This document shows positions 1 to 9,252 of a stretch of DNA of 64,000 bases, piece by piece (position 1 is the first letter of the stretch; the number at the start of each line of letters is the position of its first letter). A model generated the notes under the pieces. The model worked only from the letters and a program-made list of their open reading frames with translations. It was not told where the DNA came from and ran no database searches. Both the position numbers and the translations under genes were made by a program. This stretch comes from JAAFHB01 sp963675995 (GTDB lineage Bacteria > Bacteroidota > Bacteroidia > Bacteroidales > Prolixibacteraceae), in NCBI GenBank assembly GCA_963675995.2, contig CAXXIY010000003.1, positions 186,001-250,000 of the forward strand, in the 5' to 3' direction.

Positions 1-1
1 G

Positions 2-667
2 TTGGCTAAACATCTGGTTAATAGCATGAAAGTTGAAATTGTCTGTAAAGAGAATAATCTTAACGAGCTCATTGGAGGGATTGAACTGATCGGATACAAT
101 AAAGCCATTCAGCGTGCATTTGGCAAGATCGAGCAAAATCAGGTAGTCTCGAGCTGGAAGGATGCGCTAACCAGTTCAACACTCAAAAACGGGATCTCCC
201 AACATATACAAGTTCCAAAATATGGATGTTATATCGACAAAAGAAAGATTAATATAACGCAGTGCTGTGAAATGGCCCTCCAAAATATATGGTCGATTGG
301 TGGGAAAAGGGGTTGGTACCACGCCAATTGGTTGTGGGAGATCAGGGGGCTTATGGACCGGTTGACGGGAGGTCCGGGATTACGGCGGGGGCGTAAAAAT
401 CCATCCGAAATTTCAGCTGGTGAATCCCTTGATTTCTGGCGCGTATTGCTTGCCAATAAAACCGAGAAGAGATTACTTCTTTACGCAGAGATGAAACTTC
501 CGGGCGAAGCCTGGCTCGAATGGAGAATCATCAATGACAACGAACTTATTCAGACAGCGACATTCCGCCCACTTGGCATTTGGGGAAGAATCTACTGGTT
601 TTCAGTCCTCCCCTTTCACGGATACATCTTTAAGGGGATGATAAAAAAAATTGCCACATTACGATAA
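2..667 (+). CDS. C-terminal part of an SDR-type oxidoreductase with DUF2867 domain (5' partial)
   Basis: This is the end of a gene that begins before the window. The visible 221 residues match the DUF2867 half of NAD(P)-binding NmrA/SDR-like proteins. They contain a GGKRGWYHANWLW block, a GLRRGRKNP block, the DFWRVL segment, GEAWLEWRI, and a closing FRPLGIWGRIYWFSVLPFHG run with an amphipathic or membrane-prone end. The Rossmann domain with its glycine-rich nucleotide motif would lie upstream and is not visible. A TTG at position 2 is in frame, but it is more likely an internal codon, because the family is about 480 residues long. The substrate is unknown in the family. Confidence 0.8.
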   Translation: MAKHLVNSMKVEIVCKENNLNELIGGIELIGYNKAIQRAFGKIEQNQVVSSWKDALTSSTLKNGISQHIQVPKYGCYIDKRKINITQCCEMALQNIWSIGGKRGWYHANWLWEIRGLMDRLTGGPGLRRGRKNPSEISAGESLDFWRVLLANKTEKRLLLYAEMKLPGEAWLEWRIINDNELIQTATFRPLGIWGRIYWFSVLPFHGYIFKGMIKKIATLR

Positions 668-682
668 TTCTCCATTAGTTAA

Positions 683-820
683 ATAATACATATTGGAGAT
701 TTTCAGCCAACTTTGAGCATTCCGGGTACCATTGCCAACCATCTTGTCAATCAACGGAAACTGAAGGAAATATCCTCATTCAGGACCGGGAAATTAGAGG
801 CGTATTTCGGCAAACCATAA
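683..820 (+). pseudogene. Possible gene remnant (about 45 codons, no start)
   Basis: Between the DUF2867 gene and the CPBP gene, one plus-strand frame is open from just after a stop at 680 to the TAA at 818-820. It reads like protein (PGTIANHLVNQRKLKEISS, then a short FGKP end) but has no start codon and no recognised family. It could be the tail of a deleted gene or chance. The rest of 668-913 shows nothing else I can support. Confidence 0.2.
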
Positions 821-913
821 ACCTCAAATATTATTGTAAAAAAATCACCTTTATCTCTGTTTTATCCAATATTTTACACAATTTCGTATCCAATTAATTT
901 AAATGGATACTGC

Positions 914-1912
914 ATGTTCTTAGAGCGGGTTTACGAAGGTAAAAATGACATTGGCAGATGGATAGGGATGATCGTAATCCTTATCATTATTTCGCAGGTT
1001 GTTGGTGGAGGACTTCTTGCGGTGATTATTTTTCTTAAAATGTCAGACAATCCCGATCTTCAGCCAAATCCTGAAAACGCGCTTGATTTTTCGGCCTATG
1101 ATATCTCTCCGATCGCAGGATTATCTTTGATGTTATTCCCTTTTATCTTGGGGTTAATCACGTTACTGCTGCTCATGAAACCAATTCACGAAAGGCCTTT
1201 TCTATCGGTTCTTACAGGAAGTAACACCTTTCGTTGGAAAAAACTATTCTGGGGCGCCGGTGTTTGGTTTCTACTAATGACCCTCTATGCGGTAATTGCC
1301 ACTGCCACCGGAATGCAGAAAATTGAACTGCAGTTTAATCCATCCACTTTACTTTTATTGGCCTTAGTTTCGGTACTTTTCATTCCGCTTCAGGCAGGAT
1401 TCGAGGAGGTTTTATTCCGGGGATATCTGATGCAGGGTTTTGCCAAATTATTTAAATACAAATGGGTACCTTTAATAATTACATCGCTTATCTTCGGAGG
1501 GCTGCATTTTTCAAACCCCGAAGTTAAGGCTTATGGCGCAATGGTCACTCTGCCTCAATACCTGTGGTTTGGAATTATATTAGGAATCTGTGCGATCATG
1601 GATGAGGGTCTTGAACTGGCATGGGGGATGCACGCAATGAACAATATTTTTCTGTCTGTATTCTTCACCCAGGATTCAAGTGCGCTACAAACGCCGGCTT
1701 TGTACCGGATTACCTCCTTTAATCCATTGTACGATTCGATTGCCTTCTTTATCCTTTCGATAATATTTATAATTATTGCCTACAAAAAATTTAAGTGGCC
1801 CGGATGGCGCTTTCTAATGATGAAAATTGATAGTCCATCAATAAAGGAGGATGATCTTTCATCCTTTACGGAAGATGAATACGATGAATACAGTGAAAAA
1901 GATGATAATTGA
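914..1912 (+). CDS. CPBP-family intramembrane glutamic/metal endopeptidase
   Basis: This is a 332-residue multi-pass membrane protein of the CPBP (CAAX protease and bacteriocin-processing, Abi) family. The conserved motifs are present: EEVLFR at residues 164-169 (paired Glu and Arg), His198 in the GGLHF segment, and His240 followed by Asn244 in HAMNN. Several hydrophobic segments flank them, and the C-terminal tail is acidic. It starts 21 nt before the ABC transporter ATPase gene on the same strand, so it is probably co-transcribed with the exporter pair. Family members cleave prenylated or leader-containing peptides, or act as immunity proteins. The substrate here cannot be inferred. Confidence 0.88.
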   Translation: MFLERVYEGKNDIGRWIGMIVILIIISQVVGGGLLAVIIFLKMSDNPDLQPNPENALDFSAYDISPIAGLSLMLFPFILGLITLLLLMKPIHERPFLSVLTGSNTFRWKKLFWGAGVWFLLMTLYAVIATATGMQKIELQFNPSTLLLLALVSVLFIPLQAGFEEVLFRGYLMQGFAKLFKYKWVPLIITSLIFGGLHFSNPEVKAYGAMVTLPQYLWFGIILGICAIMDEGLELAWGMHAMNNIFLSVFFTQDSSALQTPALYRITSFNPLYDSIAFFILSIIFIIIAYKKFKWPGWRFLMMKIDSPSIKEDDLSSFTEDEYDEYSEKDDN

Positions 1913-1933
1913 ATATTTAACCTTAAATGAGCT

Positions 1934-2851
1934 ATGGAATTATTTTCTGCAAAAGAAGTCTCAAAATCTTATGCCAACCATCAGGCGTTAACCAATGTTT
2001 CACTCTCGGTTGACGAAGGGACCATTTTCGGTTTGCTGGGGCCCAACGGAGCAGGTAAAACGACTTTGATCCGGATCATTAACCAAATAACTGCCCCCGA
2101 TAGCGGTTCAATATGGCTAAATGGTCATCAATTAAAAAGCGATGACATCTACAAGATCGGTTATCTTCCCGAAGAGCGCGGCCTCTATAAAAAGATGAAA
2201 GTTGGAGAACAAGCACTCTACCTTGGTCAGTTGAAAGGATTATCACGTCGCGAGGCAATGAAAGAGCTGAAGGTCTGGTTCGAAAAATTCGAGATTACAG
2301 CGTGGTGGGATAAAAAAGTGATGGAGTTGTCAAAAGGGATGCAGCAAAAAGTTCAGTTTATCTGCACGGTACTTCACAAACCACGCTTACTGATCTTTGA
2401 TGAGCCATTCAGTGGATTTGACCCCATCAACGCCGATATTATAACCCGGGAGATCCTTCAGATGAAAAAGGATGGAGCAACTATTATTTTCTCAACGCAC
2501 AATATGGAATCCGTGGAGCAGCTTTGCGACCATATTGCCCTTATTGACAAATCCAAAAAAATTCTCGATGGTCCGACACAACAAATCAGGGAGAAATACA
2601 AATCGAATATTTATGACATCTCGTACCGTGGAGAACTCGACATTATCAATCATGATTTTTCACGCAAATACAGTATCATCAGTCACGAACAAAATGGGAA
2701 CGGGAAAAAGCTGAGTGTCCAATATCCTGACGGAAGCAATTCCGGCGAGCTCATCAAAGATCTTTTAGAGCAAGTTGAGATCGTCTCATTTAACGAAGTA
2801 ATTCCCAGTATGAACGAGGTATTTATCAAAGTTGTTAAACAAAACTCCTAA
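1934..2851 (+). CDS. ABC transporter ATP-binding protein, NatA-like
   Basis: This 305-residue ATPase has the Walker A motif GPNGAGKT at residues 36-43, the signature LSKGM at 132-136, Walker B LLIFDEP at 152-158, a D-loop SGFDP and an H-loop STHNMES. A C-terminal extension of about 80 residues after the nucleotide-binding domain is typical of the DUF4162-containing NatA/CcmA-type exporters. It sits 10 nt before the permease gene and 21 nt after the CPBP gene, so the three genes look like one transcription unit. Expected role: the cytoplasmic motor of an exporter whose substrate (sodium, drug or peptide) is unknown. Confidence 0.93.
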   Translation: MELFSAKEVSKSYANHQALTNVSLSVDEGTIFGLLGPNGAGKTTLIRIINQITAPDSGSIWLNGHQLKSDDIYKIGYLPEERGLYKKMKVGEQALYLGQLKGLSRREAMKELKVWFEKFEITAWWDKKVMELSKGMQQKVQFICTVLHKPRLLIFDEPFSGFDPINADIITREILQMKKDGATIIFSTHNMESVEQLCDHIALIDKSKKILDGPTQQIREKYKSNIYDISYRGELDIINHDFSRKYSIISHEQNGNGKKLSVQYPDGSNSGELIKDLLEQVEIVSFNEVIPSMNEVFIKVVKQNS

Positions 2852-2861
2852 ATAAGAAACC

Positions 2862-4196
2862 ATGCACAAAATATATCTGATTATTCAAAGAGAGTATACC
2901 ACCCGGGTTCAGAAAAAATCCTTTATAATACTCACCTTACTGATGCCTGTTCTGATGTCAGCTTTGATGATACTTCCTGCTTATTTCGCATCGATGGATG
3001 ATGAACAGACCCGAACAGTCGCAGTGTATGATGGTTCTTCTGTACTTCTTGGAAGACTTGAAAACTCCGAATTCACCAAATTTAAATTTATCCCCAAGGA
3101 AGAATATCAGAGTGCGAAAAATGACATTAAAAAATCGAATTATTACGCCATTTTGGTTATCGAGCCTAACTTCCTAATCACCAAAACAGTACAGGTAATC
3201 TCAGGTAGCAATATCCCCTGGGATCTAAAATCACAGATTCAGGACAAAATCCGCACAGTTGTTGAAAAAGATAAGATGGCTGAGGTTGTCAGACAGACTG
3301 CAATACCTGACCTGGAACAAAAAATAGCTGCTACCAAAACGCACATCAATATTGAAACCATCAAACTGGGTGTTGGAGGCGAAGCAAAAAAAAGCTCGAC
3401 AGAGATAGGGATGGTATTGGGTTATATTTTTGGGTTTATGATTTATATGTTCATTTTCATCTATGGATCGATGGTCATGCAGGGGGTGATGGAGGAGAAA
3501 CAAAGCAGAATCGTTGAGGTAATCATTTCAAGTGTGAAGCCGTTTCAGCTGATGATGGGCAAGATTGTGGGTATAGCACTTGTAGGATTAACTCAATTCG
3601 CATTATGGGTACTCCTGGGATTTGCAATTCTTTCGGTTTCGAAAAGTTTTTATCCTACATCCCATACCCAGCAGATACAGAATGTAATGGCACAGGCACA
3701 GGATGCTTCCAATCAGACTCCGGTACAGAAAATGGATAAGATGCAGGAGATCTTCTCGATGGTCGATACCATCAATTTTCCACTGTTAATCGGTTGTTTT
3801 ATCTTCTTCTTTATTGGAGGTTACTTTCTTTACAGTTCGATGTTTGCCGCAGTCGGCTCGGCCGTTGATGCCCAGGAGGATGCCCAGCAGTTTATGCTTC
3901 CAATTACACTGCCAATCATTCTATCCATTATGGTAATGATGAGCGCCATTAAAAGCCCAGAAGGGCCGATCGCCTTCTGGTTCAGCATAATTCCCTTCAC
4001 CTCCCCTATTGTGATGATGGCCCGTATTCCGTTTGGTGTACCCGTATGGCAACTGGCGCTCTCAATAGTACTTTTGGTAGCTACTTTCATAGGAATGGTT
4101 TGGGTAGCAGGTAAAATATACAGAACGGGAATTCTGATGTACGGAAAAAAACCGTCATGGAAAGAGATTGGAAAGTGGTTAATGTACAAATCATAA
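2862..4196 (+). CDS. ABC transporter permease, NatB/ABC-2 type
   Basis: This 444-residue membrane protein has the ABC-2 layout: a cytoplasmic start with MHKIYLIIQREY, a first membrane segment (about residues 22-45), a large external domain (about 50-175), and then five or so membrane segments. The block VMEEKQSRIVEVIISSVKPFQLMMGKI is the coupling region characteristic of the NatB family. It follows the NatA-like ATPase by 10 nt and is closed by a strong terminator at 4249-4287. It partners with that ATPase as an exporter of unknown substrate. Confidence 0.93.
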   Translation: MHKIYLIIQREYTTRVQKKSFIILTLLMPVLMSALMILPAYFASMDDEQTRTVAVYDGSSVLLGRLENSEFTKFKFIPKEEYQSAKNDIKKSNYYAILVIEPNFLITKTVQVISGSNIPWDLKSQIQDKIRTVVEKDKMAEVVRQTAIPDLEQKIAATKTHINIETIKLGVGGEAKKSSTEIGMVLGYIFGFMIYMFIFIYGSMVMQGVMEEKQSRIVEVIISSVKPFQLMMGKIVGIALVGLTQFALWVLLGFAILSVSKSFYPTSHTQQIQNVMAQAQDASNQTPVQKMDKMQEIFSMVDTINFPLLIGCFIFFFIGGYFLYSSMFAAVGSAVDAQEDAQQFMLPITLPIILSIMVMMSAIKSPEGPIAFWFSIIPFTSPIVMMARIPFGVPVWQLALSIVLLVATFIGMVWVAGKIYRTGILMYGKKPSWKEIGKWLMYKS

Positions 4197-4248
4197 CTTA
4201 ATTAACTATTGAAGTGTACATTACACGATCATTTTAATAATCAGGACT

Positions 4249-4287
4249 AAAAAGGGCAGGCACTTTGAACATTAGCCTGCTCTTTTT
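4249..4287 (+). terminator. Rho-independent terminator of the CPBP-NatAB operon
   Basis: A 13-bp stem (4249-4261 with 4275-4287, one G-U pair) encloses a 13-nt loop. The 3' arm ends in CTTTTT. It lies 53 nt after the permease stop codon. Confidence 0.85.
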
Positions 4288-4354
4288 CATTCTACCTGTT
4301 CATGTCAGTTCATTTTTTCGATGATAACTGATAAATCAGCTGTTAAATTTACAA

Positions 4355-5104
4355 ATGGAATTTCGAACATGTATTCATAGGTTTAGTTTAACATTCATAT
4401 TTTCAATTTCATCACTCATCGTTAATTCACAGAATGACAATTCCGGAAGGGTACCCCTAAATTTAAACCATCCTACAACAGTTCGCTCATCTACCCGAGC
4501 GCCCGATTTGGCGTCGGTACCCCGTCTTAACATTCGACACAACTTATTTTGAAAAATGCGGAACGAGATGAAATTTTATTAGGATCGGTTTATTTCAGCT
4601 GGTACCATCACCCCTGCTATCTTAATAATTTGTATTTTACCATTGGCTGGATAAAAAGACGAACCAAATCTGGATGATTATTTAAAGAATTTTCACCTAA
4701 AATAGATTTAAGCATAACATTTGTTGGGGGAACTACCTGTTAAGTAGATGATGATGGGAATGTTTCACTGGAGCGGTCGGCAAGATATTTTTACGCATTT
4801 ATGTCATCTGAGGTTCACAGCTTTTCTATTTTATCATTTATATTCATCAAATAACGGGTTTAACAGCGAGTTGACCAGGACTGAATTCTCAAATTCGCTT
4901 TACAAGGTAACAAGGCTAACATTAATTCTTTAAGGAAAATATGATTTTGTTTGTCCAAAAGAACTTGGAGAGGATGTCATCAAACGGATTACTACACCAG
5001 ATAAAAAATGGTGCTCACTCCAATTTAGTGGGCACAATCTAATTCTCCGGGATGAGGCTGTATTTTGCAACGAAGTCAACAAATTCATTGAACATTACAA
5101 CTAG
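4355..5104 (+). pseudogene. Decayed secreted alpha/beta hydrolase
   Basis: One plus-strand frame carries a plausible start with a signal-like segment at 4355 (FSLTFIFSISSLIVNS). It is then broken by stops near 4550, 4580 and 4931, yet recovers protein-like sequence up to a TAG at 5102-5104. The final 65 codons look like the C-terminus of an alpha/beta hydrolase of the proline-iminopeptidase type: GKYDFVCPKELGEDV (the Asp loop), then LQFSGHN with the catalytic-His position, then a helix ending in NKFIEHYN. The TAA at 4931 falls where family members read an unbroken strand before GKYD. A full gene would be 350-400 codons, so an internal deletion is also likely. The 5105-5285 stretch shows nothing else. 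Confidence 0.5.
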
Positions 5105-5285
5105 GAAGGAGAATTCGGTAATTTCAACAAAGGATAAATCGGGTAAGACAGGCTCAGAGTTGAAAAACTTTGTATGTTTACAAAATGAAATTGGAGCCGC
5201 CAGTTTTAACCTGTAACACGATTGGGGAAAGGGAATACTGCAGCCGTAAAGAATAAGATAAAAGGAAACTATAAAGAATTAGAAG

Positions 5286-6569
5286 ATGATTGCACTCGTT
5301 ACATTGATTTTTGTTTTTGGATATGTACTGATCGCGTTTGAACATGCCATCAAAATTAACAAATCGGCCATAGCCTTGTTAACCGGGGTTCTTTGCTGGT
5401 CGGGTTACATTCTCCTGTCCCCCGGGAAGGATCAGATCAATACACAATTGGCTGAACACCTGGGGTCGCTTTCAGGTATCCTGTTTTTCCTGTTAGGTGC
5501 AATGACAATCGTTGAACTTATCGATTCACATGACGGTTTTAATATCATTACTTCCAGAATCAGGCAAACAGACAAAAGGGTTCTACTCTGGATTGTCGGT
5601 TTTATCACCTTCTTTTTATCAGCAGTACTTGACAATCTGACCACGACAATTGTTGTTGTCTCTCTTTTGCGAAAACTAATTAGCAATCAGAAAGATCGTC
5701 TGTTTTTCACCGGAATAGTAGTAATTGCAGCAAACGCAGGTGGTGCATGGACCCCAATTGGTGACGTAACCACTACGATGCTCTGGATTGGTGGTCAGAT
5801 TACCACGGCAAATATCATGTTAAAATTATTTCTACCGAGTTTCACCTGCTTAGTATTACCATTAATTTTTCTGTCATTTAAGCTGAGCGGAAATATTGAA
5901 AAGGCATCAATATCACAAGAGAACAATCACGCGACACTATCTACTAAACATCAGGCGATTATTTTCTTTTCAGGAATTTCAGCATTAATTCTGGTTCCTG
6001 TATTTAAAACGTTTACCCACTTGCCTCCCTATTTGGGTATTTTAGCAGGCCTTGGGGTTTTGTGGGTGATTACCGATATTATTCATGGTAAAAAGGCAGA
6101 AGCAGTCCGTCACTCCTATTCAGTTGTTCATGCACTCCGTAAAATTGATACATCCAGCATTTTGTTCTTCTTCGGAATTCTGATCAGTATTGCCGCGCTT
6201 GAATCTACCGGTATATTGGCAGAACTTGCAAAATGGATGACAAACACAATTTCCAATATTAACGCTATAGTTATTTCTCTGGGTCTACTTTCAGCAGTTG
6301 TGGATAATGTTCCATTGGTTGCAGCCGCACAGGGAATGTACGACCTTTCGCAATATCCGACGGACCACTATTTTTGGGAATTTCTTGCCTATTGTGTTGG
6401 TACAGGTGGAAGTGTCTTAATAATTGGCTCAGCAGCCGGTGTTGCAGCGATGGGTATGGAAAAAATCAATTTCTTCTGGTATTTGAAAAAAATCAGTTTA
6501 CTTGCATTAATCGGATATTTGGCAGGCGCTGCAGTCTATATTTTGCAACATCAAATTTTAGGATTATAA
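5286..6569 (+). CDS. nhaD: Sodium:proton antiporter, NhaD family
   Basis: This 427-residue protein is hydrophobic throughout (about 12 segments). It starts with a membrane helix and the FEHAIKINKSA segment, as is usual in NhaD proteins. Further family blocks are HLGSLSGILFFLLGAMTIVELID, LDNLTTTIVVVSL, ANAGGAWTPIGDVTTTMLWI and, near the end, VVDNVPLVAAAQGMY. The two repeated DN-containing motifs fit the ion-transporter superfamily fold. Predicted role: sodium extrusion at the inner membrane. It precedes the Ppx gene by 51 nt and could share its transcript. Confidence 0.88.
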   Translation: MIALVTLIFVFGYVLIAFEHAIKINKSAIALLTGVLCWSGYILLSPGKDQINTQLAEHLGSLSGILFFLLGAMTIVELIDSHDGFNIITSRIRQTDKRVLLWIVGFITFFLSAVLDNLTTTIVVVSLLRKLISNQKDRLFFTGIVVIAANAGGAWTPIGDVTTTMLWIGGQITTANIMLKLFLPSFTCLVLPLIFLSFKLSGNIEKASISQENNHATLSTKHQAIIFFSGISALILVPVFKTFTHLPPYLGILAGLGVLWVITDIIHGKKAEAVRHSYSVVHALRKIDTSSILFFFGILISIAALESTGILAELAKWMTNTISNINAIVISLGLLSAVVDNVPLVAAAQGMYDLSQYPTDHYFWEFLAYCVGTGGSVLIIGSAAGVAAMGMEKINFFWYLKKISLLALIGYLAGAAVYILQHQILGL

Positions 6570-6620
6570 GCAATCTACATCTGATCGATCCTTAACACTA
6601 AAATTCACATTTGTTCTCTT

Positions 6621-7547
6621 ATGAGCCGTTACGCTGTGATAGACCTTGGCACAAACACCTGCAATTTACTTATTGCCAAAATATTGCCCAACGGACAATT
6701 TGAAACGGTCTACGACCGCAAGCTTCCTGTCAAACTTGGAAGGGGAGGTATTCACAAGGATATTCTCCTCCCTGATGCGATTAAACGGGGGATAAAAGCA
6801 CTACAAAGTCATGCTCAAACCATACTTGAATTTGGCGCCGAGAAAGTCAAGGTTATAGGAACCTCTGCATTACGCGGGGCTAATAACCGGGATGAATTCC
6901 TGATGCAGGTAAAGGAACAATTGGGTTGGGAAATAGAAATCATTGATGGCGAACTTGAGGCAGAAATGATATTCAGAGGTGTAACCTTATCGTTACCTGA
7001 AGGTTTAGGGAAATACCTGATTCTTGATATCGGTGGAGGAAGTATCGAATTTATTCTGGCAAACAATAGTGACATCATTTGGAAAAAAAGTATTAACATC
7101 GGTATTGCGCGTGCACTTGAAGCGATTCGGACATCCGATCCGGTCACTGAAGGAGAGATTGAGGCTTTCGAATTTTGGTTCGATCAACATCTGCAGGAGT
7201 TATGGAATATTTGCAAATTGCATGATCCACAAATTCTTATTGGCTGTTCTGGTGCGTTCGATACCTTTATGGATATTCATGAAAAAGTAATCCCTGATAC
7301 CAAAATTCGAAAAGTAACTGAAATTTCGCTTCAGGATTATCAGAAGATTTACGATCTTTTGATTCATACGGATGAAGCTACCAGAAGCAAAATTGAAGGA
7401 ATGGACAAGATGCGGGTTGAGATGATTGTAATTGCGTCAGTTTTTACTAATTTCATCCTCCGCAAATTAAAGGTCCAGAAACTTCTACACACACATAACT
7501 CACTGAAGGAGGGAGTGATGGAGAGGCTGATCACTAAAGGTTTATAA
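6621..7547 (+). CDS. Exopolyphosphatase, Ppx/GppA family
   Basis: This 308-residue protein has the actin-like ATPase fold of Ppx/GppA phosphatases. The phosphate-1 loop is IDLGTNTCNLL at residues 7-17, the catalytic-acid segment is DGELEAEMIFRG (residues 109-120), and the phosphate-2 loop is DIGGGSIEF (136-144). It lacks the C-terminal HD domain of the long E. coli Ppx and is of the short type common in Bacteroidota. It would hydrolyse polyphosphate or pppGpp; the sequence does not say which. The stop codon is 9 nt before the response regulator start, so the two genes are very probably co-translated. Confidence 0.88.
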   Translation: MSRYAVIDLGTNTCNLLIAKILPNGQFETVYDRKLPVKLGRGGIHKDILLPDAIKRGIKALQSHAQTILEFGAEKVKVIGTSALRGANNRDEFLMQVKEQLGWEIEIIDGELEAEMIFRGVTLSLPEGLGKYLILDIGGGSIEFILANNSDIIWKKSINIGIARALEAIRTSDPVTEGEIEAFEFWFDQHLQELWNICKLHDPQILIGCSGAFDTFMDIHEKVIPDTKIRKVTEISLQDYQKIYDLLIHTDEATRSKIEGMDKMRVEMIVIASVFTNFILRKLKVQKLLHTHNSLKEGVMERLITKGL

Positions 7548-7556
7548 TTTATTCTT

Positions 7557-8732
7557 ATGGTAAAAATTTTAGTCATTGATGACGAGCGAAGCATTCGAAA
7601 TACACTCAAAGACATTCTTGGTTTTGAGGGATATGCGGTTGACGTTGCTGAAAACGGCCAGTTGGGATTGGAGTTGGTCAAAAGCACCGATTTTGACATC
7701 ATTCTTTGTGATATCAAAATGCCCGAAATGGATGGTATAGAGGTTCTGGAGAAGATTCTTGAGCTAAAACCGGAGACCACTGTCGTGATGATTTCCGGGC
7801 ATGGGAATATCGACACTGCGGTTGAAGCAATTAAAAAAGGGGCATTTGATTTTATTGTCAAGCCTTTGGATTTAAACAGATTACTAATTACAATACGCAA
7901 TGCGGGCGATAAAACGCTTTTGGTAAAAGAGACCAGGGTCCTAAAGCAAAAGATCAACAAACAGTATGAAATAATCGGTGAATCCCCCGCAATTAAGCGT
8001 GTGCTCGAAATGACCGACCGTGTAGCCCCAACCGATGCCAAAGTTTTGATCACAGGAGCAAACGGAACCGGCAAAGAACTTGTAGCCAGACGTTTGCATG
8101 AATTATCAGCGCGCGCCGAAGCAACTTTTATTGAGGTCAATTGTGCTGCAATTCCATCTGAATTAATTGAAAGTGAACTATTTGGCCACGAAAAAGGGGC
8201 ATTCACCTCAGCAATTAAGCAACGTAAAGGTAAATTCGAACAGGCAGACGGTGGTACTCTGTTTCTTGATGAAATTGGAGACATGAGCTATTCCGCACAA
8301 TCAAAAGTGTTGCGGGCATTACAGGAAAATATAATCACAAGGGTTGGAAGTGACACACCAATAAAAGTAAATGTAAGGGTAATCGCTGCGACCAATAAGG
8401 ATCTGGCGGAAGAGATTAGAAATGGAAATTTTCGTGAGGATCTGTACCACAGGTTAAGTGTAATCCTGATCAATGTCCCATCGCTCGAAAGCCGGAAGGA
8501 GGACATCCCATTACTGGCCAGCTTCTTTATTGAGCAGATTTGCGACGAATACGGACAACCGCCTAAAGAGATCGAACCTGATGCCATTGAGGAGCTGAAG
8601 AACCGCCGCTGGACCGGAAATATCCGTGAGTTCCGAAATGTAATTGAAAGACTGATCATACTGTGCAACAAAACAATTACACTTGAAGAGGTAAAATTAT
8701 ATGCACCCCCCGGAAACGGAATTGCTGAATAA
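7557..8732 (+). CDS. NtrC-like response regulator with AAA+ sigma-54 domain, no HTH
   Basis: Receiver domain at residues 1-120: acidic pair D8-D9, phosphoacceptor Asp52 in CDIKMP, Ser80 and Lys102. The AAA+ sigma-54 activator domain spans about residues 137-375: Walker A GANGTGKE at 167-174, the sigma-54 contact loop GAFTSA at 214-219 (classic GAFTGA, with Gly to Ser at position five) and Walker B TLFLDEIGDM at 234-243. The protein ends about 15 residues after the AAA+ domain and has no Fis-type helix-turn-helix. It may therefore act without specific DNA binding or through a partner. No sensor kinase lies beside it. It follows the Ppx gene by 9 nt. Confidence 0.92.
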   Translation: MVKILVIDDERSIRNTLKDILGFEGYAVDVAENGQLGLELVKSTDFDIILCDIKMPEMDGIEVLEKILELKPETTVVMISGHGNIDTAVEAIKKGAFDFIVKPLDLNRLLITIRNAGDKTLLVKETRVLKQKINKQYEIIGESPAIKRVLEMTDRVAPTDAKVLITGANGTGKELVARRLHELSARAEATFIEVNCAAIPSELIESELFGHEKGAFTSAIKQRKGKFEQADGGTLFLDEIGDMSYSAQSKVLRALQENIITRVGSDTPIKVNVRVIAATNKDLAEEIRNGNFREDLYHRLSVILINVPSLESRKEDIPLLASFFIEQICDEYGQPPKEIEPDAIEELKNRRWTGNIREFRNVIERLIILCNKTITLEEVKLYAPPGNGIAE

Positions 8733-9152
8733 TTATGGTGCTATGAGATTCTGTTCGGGTAAATAGATTTTCGTTACCCCTAATCGGTTATTGAATCACA
8801 GCCTATGCATTCAGCTATTTATGGCTAGCCTGATTGCCTGTTACGAATTAAATTTCAGCCTTAACCTTGTTCTGAAAAGACAAACTTACTCGAATCGAAA
8901 ATCTGCCAGCTGCTAGTTACCAAATTCAATGAGAGCAAAATTTATATTACCTATAGTAAACGTCATAGAACTGTTCTCAAACATTTTAGGATAGAATATT
9001 TCTGCGCCCACAGAAGTGTTAAAAATCCTTTTCAAATATTACTTTTCTCTATAAGAAATGGGGGAATTCCGGCAAGGCTTAAGCCAATAAACAAAATAGT
9101 GATTTTGAAAAAACACCTATACCAACTGAATATCAGCAATATAATTACATAT
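8733..9152. other. Gene-free stretch before the RNA repeat
   Basis: These 420 bases between the response regulator and the first RNA repeat are AT-rich. Every frame is broken by frequent stops, and I see no tRNA-like fold, clear terminator or promoter motif. Nothing can be supported here. Confidence 0.5.
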
Positions 9153-9215
9153 AAGTTATAAACAATTGTTAATAATGCAAGTTAACAGAAAGTTGATACA
9201 AAAGTCTCAAAATAG

Positions 9216-9247
9216 TTGCATTTCGGGTATTTTGTGAAGTATCTTTG
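9216..9247 (+). promoter_or_regulatory. Bacteroidota promoter of RNA copy 1
   Basis: A -33 TTG at 9216-9218 and a -7 TATCTTTG at 9240-9247 are separated by 21 nt, matching the TTG-N19-21-TAnnTTTG Bacteroidota consensus. The upstream TTGATACAAAAGT segment is also shared with copy 2. The predicted start is near 9253. Confidence 0.85.
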
Positions 9248-9252
9248 ATATA

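Noticed and set aside
7364..8284. 306-codon minus-strand frame
   Set aside because: It lies antisense to the Ppx and response-regulator genes, both of which have full domain motifs; it has a serine-rich shadow composition.
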